Shown here one piece after another: positions 15,167 to 22,278 of a DNA stretch of 22,278 bases. A program made the translations under genes and the position numbers. This DNA is from UBA1234 sp964400015 (GTDB lineage Bacteria; Bacillota; Clostridia; TANB77; UBA1234): NCBI GenBank assembly GCA_964400015.1, contig CAYNRR010000020.1:1-22278 (forward strand). Direction: 5' to 3'. Below the pieces are notes generated by a model. It was not told the DNA's origin. It made no database searches and saw only the letters and a program-made list of their open reading frames with translations. Every line of letters begins with the position of its first letter. The stretch's first letter is position 1.

Positions 15167-16591
15167 TTAAAAATTAAAATAAATAAATGGATTATATGTT
15201 CCTTTTACCAAAAAAGATACGGTTATCAAAAACAAAAAAGTCATAGCTAAAGGTGAAATTATGCACGAAATTTTTTCATGATTATTAGTGAACTTGGTGA
15301 TGTATTTGTAAATCGGTAATGAAAATAAAATTCCGGCAACAAAGTAAATAAACTTTTCTTTAAAATATCTTGTGAAATTTTTATCTATAAAAGGCAATGA
15401 ATTTAATCCAAACATAGATTCAAGATATTCAAAGCAACCGTTTAAAGTTGTTGTTCTAAATAGCACCCAACCTATTAAAACAACGATAATAGTATACAAA
15501 TGAAGTAAAACTTTTTTCCATGTAGCAAGTGAATCTAGCGACTTTAATTTTTCTTTTAAAATAGATTTCTCAAGAATTAAAAATACAAAGAAATACAATC
15601 CCCATAATATAAAATTCCAAGAAGCTCCGTGCCATACTCCAGTTAAAAGCCATACGATAAAAATATTAAAGAAAGCTCTACTTTTTTTGCATCTTGAACC
15701 ACCAAGAGGAATATAAACGTAATCTCTAAACCAAGTTCCCAGAGAAATATGCCATCTACGCCAAAATTCAGTAATGCTTTTTGAAGTGTATGGATAATCA
15801 AAATTTTCTTCAAATTTAAAACCGAACATACTGCCCAAGCCAATAGCCATATCTGAATAACCAGAAAAGTCGAAATATATTTGAAGAGCGTATGCGATAG
15901 CACAAAGCCAAGCAAATAAAACTGAAGTTGGTGAAGAATCAAAAGCAATGTCTGCAACAATTGCCATTTGATTTGAAATTAAAACTTTTTTAAATAAGCC
16001 GATTAAAAATCTGTAAGTACCTTTTGAAAAATCTTCAATATTTTCTTTGCGATTATCAATTTGTTCTGCAATCGTTTCATATCTAACAATCGGACCAGCA
16101 ATCAGTTGGGGAAAGAATGCTAGATATAGACCAACATTTAAAATGTTTTTTTGTACTTTCCCATTACCTCTATAAACATCGATAACATACGAAATAGCTT
16201 GAAAGGTAAAGAACGAGATACCTATAGGCAATGCAATTTGTGGAACGGATAAAGTGCAATTAAAAATTTTATTAAAATTAGTTACTAAAAAGCCTAAGTA
16301 TTTGAACACTATTAGAATTCCTAGGTTGCTTATAAGCGTTAAAGTGATGAGTAACTTTGATTTAAATTTATTATTAGAATGTTTATCAATCAGAAGACCA
16401 AAAAGCCAATTTATAAAAATTGACAAAATTAGCATTACTATAAATTTTGGTTCGCCCCAAGCATAAAAAATAAGACTCATAGCTAATAAAAAGTAATTTT
16501 TTAATTTCTTAGTATTTCTTAAAAACACAAAATATATAAACAACGTAATTGGCAAAAAACTAAACAAAAAAATCGAACTTGAAAATAACAT
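15167..16591 (-). CDS. MBOAT-family O-acyltransferase (AlgI/DltB-like)
   Basis: 474 residues with about 10-12 hydrophobic helices. Signature: WRRWHISLGTWFRDYVYIPLGG (about 277-298, His281) and TGVWHGASWNF (317-327, catalytic His321). The C-terminal ending NPFIYFNF is typical of the AlgI group. These proteins carry acetyl groups across the cytoplasmic membrane for O-acetylation of exopolysaccharide, peptidoglycan or teichoic acid. AAGGAG lies before the ATG at 16591. The SGNH/AlgX-like partner follows after 12 bases, a standard two-component acetylation pair. There are no dltA/dltC homologues nearby, so D-alanylation is unlikely. Confidence 0.94.
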   Translation of the reverse strand: MLFSSSIFLFSFLPITLFIYFVFLRNTKKLKNYFLLAMSLIFYAWGEPKFIVMLILSIFINWLFGLLIDKHSNNKFKSKLLITLTLISNLGILIVFKYLGFLVTNFNKIFNCTLSVPQIALPIGISFFTFQAISYVIDVYRGNGKVQKNILNVGLYLAFFPQLIAGPIVRYETIAEQIDNRKENIEDFSKGTYRFLIGLFKKVLISNQMAIVADIAFDSSPTSVLFAWLCAIAYALQIYFDFSGYSDMAIGLGSMFGFKFEENFDYPYTSKSITEFWRRWHISLGTWFRDYVYIPLGGSRCKKSRAFFNIFIVWLLTGVWHGASWNFILWGLYFFVFLILEKSILKEKLKSLDSLATWKKVLLHLYTIIVVLIGWVLFRTTTLNGCFEYLESMFGLNSLPFIDKNFTRYFKEKFIYFVAGILFSLPIYKYITKFTNNHEKISCIISPLAMTFLFLITVSFLVKGTYNPFIYFNF

Positions 16592-16730
16592 GTTAAACTC
16601 CTTTATATATCTTTAAATAATTTTACTACACTATATCATATATAATGAAAAATAGCTTATAAAAAATAAATTGAATGAAAATTAAGATAAAAGCCATACT
16701 AAAACAAATAGAGTTATTGGAGGTTACAAT

Positions 16731-17108
16731 ATGATTAGAATCACAGAATCTGACGAAGATGTAAAAAAAAAATTTAGGGTAGAGCCTTTAAAAGTGTATG
16801 AAATTTCTAATGAAAATGGTGTGGTAGGATATGGAACTATAAACAAAGACGATAAAAATTTATTGACGGTATATATAGATAAAGAACACAGAGGAAATGG
16901 ATACGGAAAAAGAATGTTTCATAGTTTGCTGAAAACGGCTATGGATATGGGATATGAAGACGTGAATGTTATGGTTACGAATGAAAATATACCTATGCAA
17001 AAAATATTAAATGATGTAAATGGATTTGAAACGCTAAAAACAGACAAATTCACAAAATATATTGTGCATATAGGTTCTCCGTTTGAAGGAGTTTTTGATT
17101 GCGAATAA
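16731..17108 (+). CDS. GNAT-family N-acetyltransferase
   Basis: A small 125-residue GNAT-fold enzyme. The acetyl-CoA pyrophosphate-binding motif is R54-G-N-G57-Y-G59-K (EHRGNGYGKRMF) following the strand LLTVYID. The C-terminal part carries a segment (about 78-104) in the place where GNATs contact CoA. The acceptor is unknown. GGAGG lies seven bases before the ATG. It is divergent from the MBOAT gene; TATAAT at 16641-16646 is a candidate -10. No terminator hairpin is evident after the stop. Confidence 0.88.
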   Translation: MIRITESDEDVKKKFRVEPLKVYEISNENGVVGYGTINKDDKNLLTVYIDKEHRGNGYGKRMFHSLLKTAMDMGYEDVNVMVTNENIPMQKILNDVNGFETLKTDKFTKYIVHIGSPFEGVFDCE

Positions 17109-17172
17109 AAAGAGGGCTGTAGTTGAAAAAATATTTTAGGTCTTGCGTTTAGCCATATTTAAGCAGGAAAAA

Positions 17173-17201
17173 TTGAATATTAGCATAATGTGTGCTATAA
17201 T
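17173..17201 (+). promoter_or_regulatory. Strong promoter of the 17283 gene
   Basis: TTGAAT (17173-17178), 17-base spacer and an extended -10 TGCTATAAT (17193-17201). Transcription should begin near 17208, which excludes a start codon at 17190. Confidence 0.8.
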
Positions 17202-17282
17202 ACGAAAAATGCAAAATTTAGAAGATCCTTTTGCATTACAGGAAAAGACATTTTTATTCTTAAGTTAAGAAAGGATGATATT

Positions 17283-17948
17283 ATGGCAATAAAAGCTATA
17301 CAAGAGCTTGTAACAAGGCTTCAAAATGTTCAAGCACAAATTGTTGAAAAGCAGTCTGAACTAGAAAAGTTAAGAAAATCTCATCTTGATTTTTGGACAA
17401 AATTTCAACGGGAATGCAGTGAAGCAGGACATAGTTTGACAGAAAAAGAAAAAGATGCGATTAAACATCCAGACAAATATTATACAGGAAGATTGACTGT
17501 ATTCGAGCATCATATGTGGTGGTTAAAATTACATGGATACCGGTGTGATTTTTGCCTTACGAGAGTACCAGGTCATGTTGAAGATTGGAGTCCTAAGCTA
17601 GATTTATGCAAGAGGGAAAGTTTTGACAAATGGCTTGGCTATCAAGAGGATAAATGGCCTTTAAACAAAAGAATTATTCTCAAGAAAGTAACAAAAGAAG
17701 TAGATGAATATTTTGCAAAAGCAGAACCTTTGGAACAGGAAATTGAGAAGTTGAAAAAGGAAGAAAAAGAATATAGAGATCTTTTAGAACCTATTTGGAC
17801 ACTTCTGGATAATGCATTGGGATATGCTGAAAAAAGAAAAAAGAGTGAAGAAAATATTCGAGATGATTATGAACAGAGAATAAGAGAAATTAAGTATGCT
17901 CACAGGCCGTCGCCCCCATTTGGTGATCCTGATGCTTTTTGGGATTGA
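17283..17948 (+). CDS. Unknown protein with coiled coil and CxxC
   Basis: I do not recognise this 221-residue protein. The ATG at 17283 is chosen because AAAGGATG lies just before it and the promoter -10 rules out an earlier start. Residues 3-35 and about 136-206 are strongly helical, heptad-like and charged. The middle (about 60-125) is Trp/His/Cys-rich: H76-H77, H84, C88-x-x-C91 and C109, which could bind a metal. The C-terminus is Pro-rich (RPSPPFGDPDAFWD). There is no membrane segment. It is a single gene with its own promoter and terminator, located just beyond the 3' end of tmRNA, a common integration site, so it may be an accessory gene. Confidence 0.85.
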   Translation: MAIKAIQELVTRLQNVQAQIVEKQSELEKLRKSHLDFWTKFQRECSEAGHSLTEKEKDAIKHPDKYYTGRLTVFEHHMWWLKLHGYRCDFCLTRVPGHVEDWSPKLDLCKRESFDKWLGYQEDKWPLNKRIILKKVTKEVDEYFAKAEPLEQEIEKLKKEEKEYRDLLEPIWTLLDNALGYAEKRKKSEENIRDDYEQRIREIKYAHRPSPPFGDPDAFWD

Positions 17949-17954
17949 TATGCC

Positions 17955-17990
17955 AAATCCGCCTTCAAAATATAGTGAGGGCGGATTTTT
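17955..17990 (+). terminator. Intrinsic terminator of the 17283 gene
   Basis: AAATCCGCC (17955-17963) pairs with GGCGGATTT (17980-17988) across a 16-base loop; the arm runs into a TTTTT tract. Confidence 0.88.
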
Positions 17991-18102
17991 TATACGAAAT
18001 TGCCCTATCAATAGACCTAATAATGGCTGAGTACTGGGTAATGGTAATGACCTAAAAACCCTAGGTATTGTAAGAAGAACTAAAGCTAGTAAAAACAATA
18101 AA

Positions 18103-18131
18103 AGTGTCTGTATTTAAGCAATACAGACACT
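18103..18131 (-). terminator. Intrinsic terminator of tmRNA
   Basis: A perfect 12-pair stem AGTGTCTGTATT/AATACAGACACT with a five-base loop. On the minus strand it is followed by TTTTATTG and lies just after the tmRNA 3' end. Confidence 0.88.
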
Positions 18132-18138
18132 AAATTTT

Positions 18139-18492
18139 TGGTGGAGATGAGGAGAATCGAACTCCTGTCCGAAAATTCTTCCACATGAACTTCTCCGAGT
18201 GCAGTTTATCTTTTTAATTTCCTAAATCTCAAACGCCGACAAACAGGCTTTTAAGTTTAGTAACTTGATAAATACCCACTATCGCAAAGTTTTGATAGTT
18301 TTGTTTCCACTTTAATTGACGCTCATTCTTAATGAAAGTGGCACAAAAAGATGAACGTAGCCGCAACTAGGCAGCTAAAGCAACATTATTGTTGTTAATT
18401 ATTTATAATTCTCACATTTTTTAGATGGCCAAGTGAGAATCCATCACTCGCTATTCATACTTCTAAATATCCGTCGAAACCTTTACATCCCC
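18139..18492 (-). ncRNA. ssrA: tmRNA
   Basis: A one-piece tmRNA of about 354 bases that rescues stalled ribosomes together with SmpB. The 5' end GGGGATGTAAAGGTTTCGACGG and the 3' end with GGAGTTCGATTCTCC T arm and CATCTCCACCA form the tRNA-like domain. The tag frame ends with GCT TTA GCT GCC TAG (Ala-Leu-Ala-Ala-stop, at 18367), preceded by GTT and four Asn codons: NNNNVALAA. Reading upstream in frame gives ATT, ATA and then TAA, so no Ala or Gly resume codon is evident. A TATACT -10 (18504-18499) fits a start at 18492. Confidence 0.96.
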
Positions 18493-18498
18493 GAATAT

Positions 18499-18504
18499 AG
18501 TATA
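18499..18504 (-). promoter_or_regulatory. -10 box of the tmRNA gene
   Basis: TATACT on the minus strand, with the mature 5' end seven bases downstream. No clear -35 is visible. Confidence 0.55.
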
Positions 18505-18560
18505 ACCAATAAAATTATAACAAATATAGTTCTTAAAATCAATTTTTAGAGGCCATTTTG

Positions 18561-18589
18561 TTGATTTTATCGCTAAAAAATTGTAAAAT
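18561..18589 (+). promoter_or_regulatory. Candidate promoter of the PP2C gene
   Basis: TTGATT (18561-18566), 17-base spacer, TAAAAT (18584-18589), ending 40 bases before the ATG. Confidence 0.45.
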
Positions 18590-18629
18590 TATAGTAATAT
18601 GTAATTTGTAAAGTGAATGGAGTGATAGT

Positions 18630-20063
18630 ATGAATGAAGAACTAAATCAAATTATATTTGAATTGATTGGAGAAACTAATGGAAAATATAGTTCGTATCA
18701 AGCTTTAGTTGCAACATCTCGAGGAATCGCAAATGGAGATTTTAGTTGCTTTACTAATCAAGGCAAAAATGCAAGAAGTAGAATATTACAAAAATTAGAT
18801 GAGATGCAAGAAATGCACGGAAATAACTCTTTAAATTATGCTTTTTTTAATGGAGTAATTGATTGTTATGTTGATACGGTAATAAAAGCATACAATTTCA
18901 ATAGGTTTGAACCTAAAAATGAAAGAGAAAAAAGTTTGATTGAAGTTTATGATTATTATAAAGCTCATCCATATTGTAGAGATATTCTACGTCAACAAGT
19001 CGTTGCAACTAATCAATTAGATGTTATCGCTTTAAGTAATCCTAACATTTTGCAAAATCGTATAGGCGAAATTGTTTTAACTATAGCGAGTGAATATGGC
19101 ATTAAGAAAAACTTAGAAAATCCAAGATTTCAAGTATCAAATCAAAGATTCCATGCTGGCAATATGGAAAAAGTTCAAGAAAAATTAAATGGTGAAATAA
19201 TCTCTGGACTTACACATGCCAAAGAAGGTGTTATTAACATTGATAACATGTCTGCTAGTACAAGTATTGGTAAGAAACGCCAAAATCAAGAAGATGCGTT
19301 ACTGATAAAACAACATCCACAAAATCCAGATTTTAAAATCTTAGTTGTCGCAGATGGTATGGGTGGAGGAGACTCTGGCGAAGTTGTTAGTGATTATACA
19401 GTAAAAGAAATAGCTAAATGGTTTGAAAATATACCAGTAGCGTATTATAGAGATGCTGATCGTGTTGCACATTCTTTAGATAAAAAGCTTGAAGAAATAT
19501 CAAATGCTATGCGTGAGAGATTTTATGGAAGAGCTGGTTCTACTTTTGTCGGAGGAATAATTTGCGAAAAGGAAACAGTAATTTCAAATGTAGGTGATTC
19601 GAGGGCGTACGCGTATTCAGATAGAACTAATACTTTGACGCAAATTTCTAAAGATGATTCAGTTGTTGAAATGTTATATAAAGTTAATGAAATAAAAGAT
19701 AGAGATGATATGAGATTTCATAAAGATGGAAACAAGATATTACAATGTATAGGTGGTAAAGACGAAATAAAACCAAGTACAATCATTGTAGAAAATACTG
19801 ATTATGATAGGTTGATTTTTGCTAGTGACGGTGTAACAGATTGCTTGTCAGATAAAGACATATGTGTAATCACTAAGAAAACGCCTAGAGATAAGTTGGC
19901 ACAAACGTTGGTACAACATGCATTAGAAAATACTTCTTATGCACGTCAAGGCTTATCAGCTGATGATTATTTTGCAAGAATTGATGGTGGAAAAGATAAT
20001 ACCACTGCTGTTGTTTTTGATAAAAAATCTAAATCAAGAAGAGGTGAAGAATATGATATATAA
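18630..20063 (+). CDS. PP2C-family Ser/Thr phosphatase with extra N-terminal domain
   Basis: 477 residues. The PP2C domain fills about 207-465, with the metal-binding motifs in order: QNQED (218-222), V-A-D242-G-M-G-G (240-246), GSTFVGG (303-309), VGDSRAYAY (321-329), A-S-D400-G (398-401) and D456-N (456-457). It should remove phosphate from Ser/Thr residues using Mn2+/Mg2+. The first 205 residues are helical and match nothing I know; they may sense a signal or bind the target. GGAGTGATAGT precedes the ATG. The stop codon overlaps the start of a DUF1292 gene, so translation is coupled. No Hanks-type kinase or anti-sigma partner is in the window. Confidence 0.93.
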   Translation: MNEELNQIIFELIGETNGKYSSYQALVATSRGIANGDFSCFTNQGKNARSRILQKLDEMQEMHGNNSLNYAFFNGVIDCYVDTVIKAYNFNRFEPKNEREKSLIEVYDYYKAHPYCRDILRQQVVATNQLDVIALSNPNILQNRIGEIVLTIASEYGIKKNLENPRFQVSNQRFHAGNMEKVQEKLNGEIISGLTHAKEGVINIDNMSASTSIGKKRQNQEDALLIKQHPQNPDFKILVVADGMGGGDSGEVVSDYTVKEIAKWFENIPVAYYRDADRVAHSLDKKLEEISNAMRERFYGRAGSTFVGGIICEKETVISNVGDSRAYAYSDRTNTLTQISKDDSVVEMLYKVNEIKDRDDMRFHKDGNKILQCIGGKDEIKPSTIIVENTDYDRLIFASDGVTDCLSDKDICVITKKTPRDKLAQTLVQHALENTSYARQGLSADDYFARIDGGKDNTTAVVFDKKSKSRRGEEYDI

Positions 20064-20331
20064 AGATGAAGTACTTTTAATCCCAGATGAAAATGGCGAA
20101 GAAAAAGAGTATGCAATTTTACTTACGTTTGATGTAGAAGCTAAAAATAGAAGCTACGTTTTGTATACGGATTATAGCAAAGATGAAGAGGGAAACTTAA
20201 AAATATTTTCGTCAATATATGATGAAAATTGGAACCTATCTCCTTTAGAAAATAGTGATGAAATTGAGTTTGTCAATAATTATATAAAAGATTTGGAAAA
20301 AGATATTAAAGATGGAATTACTTTTGCATAA
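20053..20331 (+). CDS. DUF1292 (YrzB-like) small protein
   Basis: 92 residues, acidic, without membrane segment. The pattern EVLLIPDENGEEKEYAILLTFDVEAKNRSYVLYT is characteristic of the DUF1292/YrzB family, whose function is unknown. The start ATG at 20053 overlaps the last 11 bases of the PP2C gene, and AGAGGTG within the PP2C 3' end is its ribosome binding site, so the two are translationally coupled. In other Firmicutes the family usually sits near yrrK/yqgF and alaS, so its pairing with a phosphatase is notable. Confidence 0.85.
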   Translation: MIYKDEVLLIPDENGEEKEYAILLTFDVEAKNRSYVLYTDYSKDEEGNLKIFSSIYDENWNLSPLENSDEIEFVNNYIKDLEKDIKDGITFA

Positions 20332-20368
20332 TTTATAAAAATAAATAGTATACACATTTTGGCATTTG

Positions 20369-20377
20369 TGATATAAT
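20369..20377 (+). promoter_or_regulatory. Extended -10 promoter of the 3D-domain gene
   Basis: TGATATAAT (20369-20377) is a perfect extended -10 about 43 bases before the ATG at 20420. TTGGCA (20359-20364) is too close to be its -35. Confidence 0.6.
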
Positions 20378-20419
20378 AGCCTTGCTAAAAATATGAAAAA
20401 CCTTACGGAGGGAAGTAGT

Positions 20420-21163
20420 ATGAGTGCTGATAAGGCTATGCAAATAAAAGGAATGTTATCTAGAAAAAAGGATAAGATCAGAGATAGAAGAAAAATAAAA
20501 TTTATATGTTTTATTTTATCATTAACACTTGTATTCACAGTGTGTATATATACGTATGCTAAAGATACTGTGATTGTGTATAATCAAAAAACAGAAGATT
20601 TACATGAAGATATAAAAAAAGTTGAATTAGATCAAAAAGTGATTCAGGAAGAGAAAAAAGTTATTGAAGAACAAAAGCAAGAAATTGAAGCAAGAGAAGA
20701 AGATTTAGTTTCTTATTCTGAACAACTTGCTAAAAATAATCAAAGCATCCTAGAAGAAAATATGCGACTTCAAGATACATTGAAAATGGCTGCTGCCGTA
20801 GGAATTACACCTGTAAATTATGACGAAGCAGAAAAAGCTGATTCAGTTGTTGATTATTCAAAATTAGAATATGTTGGTGAATTTGAAGGTACAGCATATA
20901 CTCCGAGTCCAGATGAATGTAGCAATAATTTAGGCTATACTGCTTCAGGGAAACCAATTGTTGCTGGTGTTTCAATTGCAGTAGATACTAACTACTGGAA
21001 GTTAGGAACAGAATTTTATATCGAAGGTTTAGGTTATGTCGTTGCGATGGATACAGGAAGTGCAGTAAAAGGAAAATACAGATTTGACTATGCTGTGTTC
21101 GATAAAGATTTCGCAAGAAAACTTGGAAGAAGAGATTGGAAAGTTTATAAAGTTATAAAATAA
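20420..21163 (+). CDS. 3D-domain cell-wall protein with coiled coil
   Basis: 247 residues, likely a membrane-anchored peptidoglycan-active or wall-binding enzyme. A short basic cytoplasmic tail (1-27), one transmembrane helix (about 27-47), and a Glu/Lys-rich coiled coil (about 55-125) lead to a C-terminal 3D domain (about 153-247). The domain is named for three Asp: D189 (AVDT), D211 (AMDTG) and D223 (RFDYAV). The fold is the double-psi barrel seen in YocH/YabE/MltA-type muralytic proteins. GGAGGG (20407-20412) supports the ATG at 20420 over an earlier frame start. There is no LysM or G5 domain. It is monocistronic, with its own extended -10 promoter and a terminator. Confidence 0.9.
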   Translation: MSADKAMQIKGMLSRKKDKIRDRRKIKFICFILSLTLVFTVCIYTYAKDTVIVYNQKTEDLHEDIKKVELDQKVIQEEKKVIEEQKQEIEAREEDLVSYSEQLAKNNQSILEENMRLQDTLKMAAAVGITPVNYDEAEKADSVVDYSKLEYVGEFEGTAYTPSPDECSNNLGYTASGKPIVAGVSIAVDTNYWKLGTEFYIEGLGYVVAMDTGSAVKGKYRFDYAVFDKDFARKLGRRDWKVYKVIK

Positions 21164-21165
21164 AT

Positions 21166-21210
21166 AAAAATGCTTAATTAAAAGGATTAAACTGATTGAT
21201 TAAGCATTTT
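21166..21210 (+). terminator. Intrinsic terminator after the 3D-domain gene
   Basis: AAAATGCTTAAT (to 21178) pairs with ATTAAGCATTTT (21199-21210), with a 20-base loop. The T-run is short, so efficiency is uncertain. Confidence 0.65.
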
Positions 21211-21245
21211 AAATTGTAATAGAAAAAGAATGGGGGGACTTATAT

Positions 21246-22193
21246 ATGATGAAAATATATAAAACATTAGATGAAAATGGACTTTTTAGAGAAACAACAA
21301 AGTTAGACCGAGGATGTTGGATAAATCTGGTTAAGCCCACCACTCAAGAAATAAATAATTTAGTAAATTCAATTGGCGTGTTAGAAGAATTTATAACATA
21401 TCCTTTGGACCAAGAGGAAAGAGCCAGAATTGATGTGGAAGATGATCAAAGTCTTATCATTATTGACTTGCCAATTGCTGAAAAAGGTGCAAAAGGGATA
21501 AATGGATTTTCAACAATTCCACTAGGTATGATCGTTGTAAGAGATGATTACTTTATAACTGTTTGCACACAAGAAACACCAATTATAAATGATTTTATAG
21601 AATGTAGAGTAAAAAGTTTCTTTACATTTAAAAAGACTCGTTTTGTTTTACAAATCTTATTAAGAATTGCTACATATTACTTAAAATATCTAAAGGATAT
21701 AAATAGAGAAACTGATAAAGCAGAACATAAATTGCAAAAAACAATGAGTAATAAAGAATTGATAAAATTATTAGAATTAGAAAACAGCTTGGTTTATTTC
21801 ACTACGTCGTTGAAATCAAACGAACTAGTTATGGAAAAGCTTTTACGTACAAAGTGTATCAAAATGTATGAAGAAGATGAAGATATACTTGAAGATGCCA
21901 TAGTCGAAAATAGACAGGCTATTGAAATGGGAACAATATATAGAGATATTTTAAATGGAACTATGGAAGCGTACGCATCAATTATTTCAAATAACTTAAA
22001 CCTAGTAATGAAATTCTTGACATCTGTTACAATTGTAATGTCTATTCCAACAATAATAGGTGGCTTATGGGGAATGAATTTGCAAGGATTACCTTTTGCA
22101 GAAAGTCCATATGGCTTCTGGATAGTACTAGTTCTTGTAGGAATAGCTTCATTTGGAGCGTGGTTTATATTAAAAAAGAAAGATATGTTTTAA
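21246..22193 (+). CDS. corA: CorA-family divalent cation transporter
   Basis: 315 residues, the usual length. A soluble alpha/beta N-terminal funnel domain (to about 235) is followed by two C-terminal transmembrane helices (about 255-275 and 290-308). The signature G276-M277-N278 at the end of TM1 is present, with Trp instead of the usual Tyr before it (LWGMN). The family moves Mg2+ or Co2+/Ni2+ as a pentamer. GGGGGG (21232-21237) is the ribosome binding site; two adjacent ATGs (21246, 21249) are possible, and the first has better spacing. I see no Mg2+ riboswitch in the 80-base leader. Confidence 0.94.
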   Translation: MMKIYKTLDENGLFRETTKLDRGCWINLVKPTTQEINNLVNSIGVLEEFITYPLDQEERARIDVEDDQSLIIIDLPIAEKGAKGINGFSTIPLGMIVVRDDYFITVCTQETPIINDFIECRVKSFFTFKKTRFVLQILLRIATYYLKYLKDINRETDKAEHKLQKTMSNKELIKLLELENSLVYFTTSLKSNELVMEKLLRTKCIKMYEEDEDILEDAIVENRQAIEMGTIYRDILNGTMEAYASIISNNLNLVMKFLTSVTIVMSIPTIIGGLWGMNLQGLPFAESPYGFWIVLVLVGIASFGAWFILKKKDMF

Positions 22194-22198
22194 AAAAG

Positions 22199-22224
22199 AT
22201 AAGGGACTTTTAAAAGCCCCTTAT
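22199..22224 (+). terminator. Intrinsic terminator of corA
   Basis: ATAAGGG (22199-22205) pairs with CCCTTAT (22218-22224), with an inner CTTTT/AAAAG extension and a T-rich tail. Confidence 0.8.
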
Positions 22225-22243
22225 TTTATTGTATTAAGAAGAA

Positions 22244-22264
22244 ACCCCCAGTTATACTGGGGGT
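22244..22264 (-). terminator. Terminator for a convergent gene beyond the right edge
   Basis: ACCCCCAGT (22244-22252) pairs perfectly with ACTGGGGGT (22256-22264), loop TAT. T-richness follows only on the minus strand (TTTCTTCTT), so it probably ends a minus-strand gene outside the window. Confidence 0.65.
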
Positions 22265-22278
22265 AAAGAAGACTTATA

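Noticed and set aside
17784..18098. Minus-strand 104-codon frame overlapping the 17283 gene and its terminator
   Set aside because: It crosses the terminator hairpin, has no ribosome binding site, and is antisense to a gene with a clear promoter.
17991..18100. Possible decayed gene fragment between the 17283 terminator and the tmRNA terminator
   Set aside because: Frames are interrupted by stops, and I could not match any translated piece to a known transposase or integrase; it is left as plain intergenic sequence.

Overview
This window looks like chromosomal DNA of a low-GC Firmicute, most likely a member of the Clostridia. The DNA is AT-rich (about 25% G+C in a hand-counted 60-base stretch of dnaX). 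Coding regions use AGA and AAA/GAA heavily and start after strong AGGAGG-type ribosome binding sites. The order tadA - SRP RNA - dnaX - ebfC - recR matches the block known from Bacillus subtilis (yaaJ-scr-dnaX-yaaK-recR). TGA, TAA and TAG all act as stops.

Left part (1-5050): a flavodoxin-like gene; a small gene of about 50% G+C and unknown function; two divergent arginine tRNA genes (anticodons ACG and CCT); tadA, whose product acts on tRNA-Arg(ACG); a MarR regulator with a twin palindromic operator; a convergent gene for a histone H1-like Lys/Ala/Pro repeat protein made of 42-bp tandem repeats; a 377-residue protein of unknown function; and the SRP RNA.

Centre (5050-13320): dnaX, ebfC and recR, followed by two unknown genes that appear to share a transcript. 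These are a 475-residue coiled-coil protein and a 203-residue single-pass membrane protein. Next come a dicarboxylate/amino acid symporter on the minus strand and a divergent operon of a metallo-beta-lactamase-fold hydrolase, truA and pgeF.

Right part (13320-22278): a minus-strand three-gene unit of MBOAT acyltransferase, SGNH/AlgX-like protein and membrane-anchored unknown, probably for O-acetylation of a surface polymer. It is followed by a GNAT acetyltransferase, an unknown Cys/His-containing gene, tmRNA (minus), a PP2C phosphatase with an unexplained N-terminal half overlapping a DUF1292 gene, a 3D-domain cell-wall protein and a CorA-type transporter. A minus-strand terminator at the right edge implies a convergent gene outside the window.

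Most of the window is ordinary core genome. The points most worth following up are: small accessory genes immediately downstream of the 3' ends of tRNA-Arg and tmRNA; a two-copy GGACGTCC-type repeat at the ends of tadA and recR, one copy of which forms the last codons of tadA; the expandable histone-like gene with a marR-operator-like sequence on its far side; an unusual tmRNA tag frame; and several conserved-looking but unassignable proteins. I see no CRISPR array, no intact insertion sequence or integrase, and no clear defence system.
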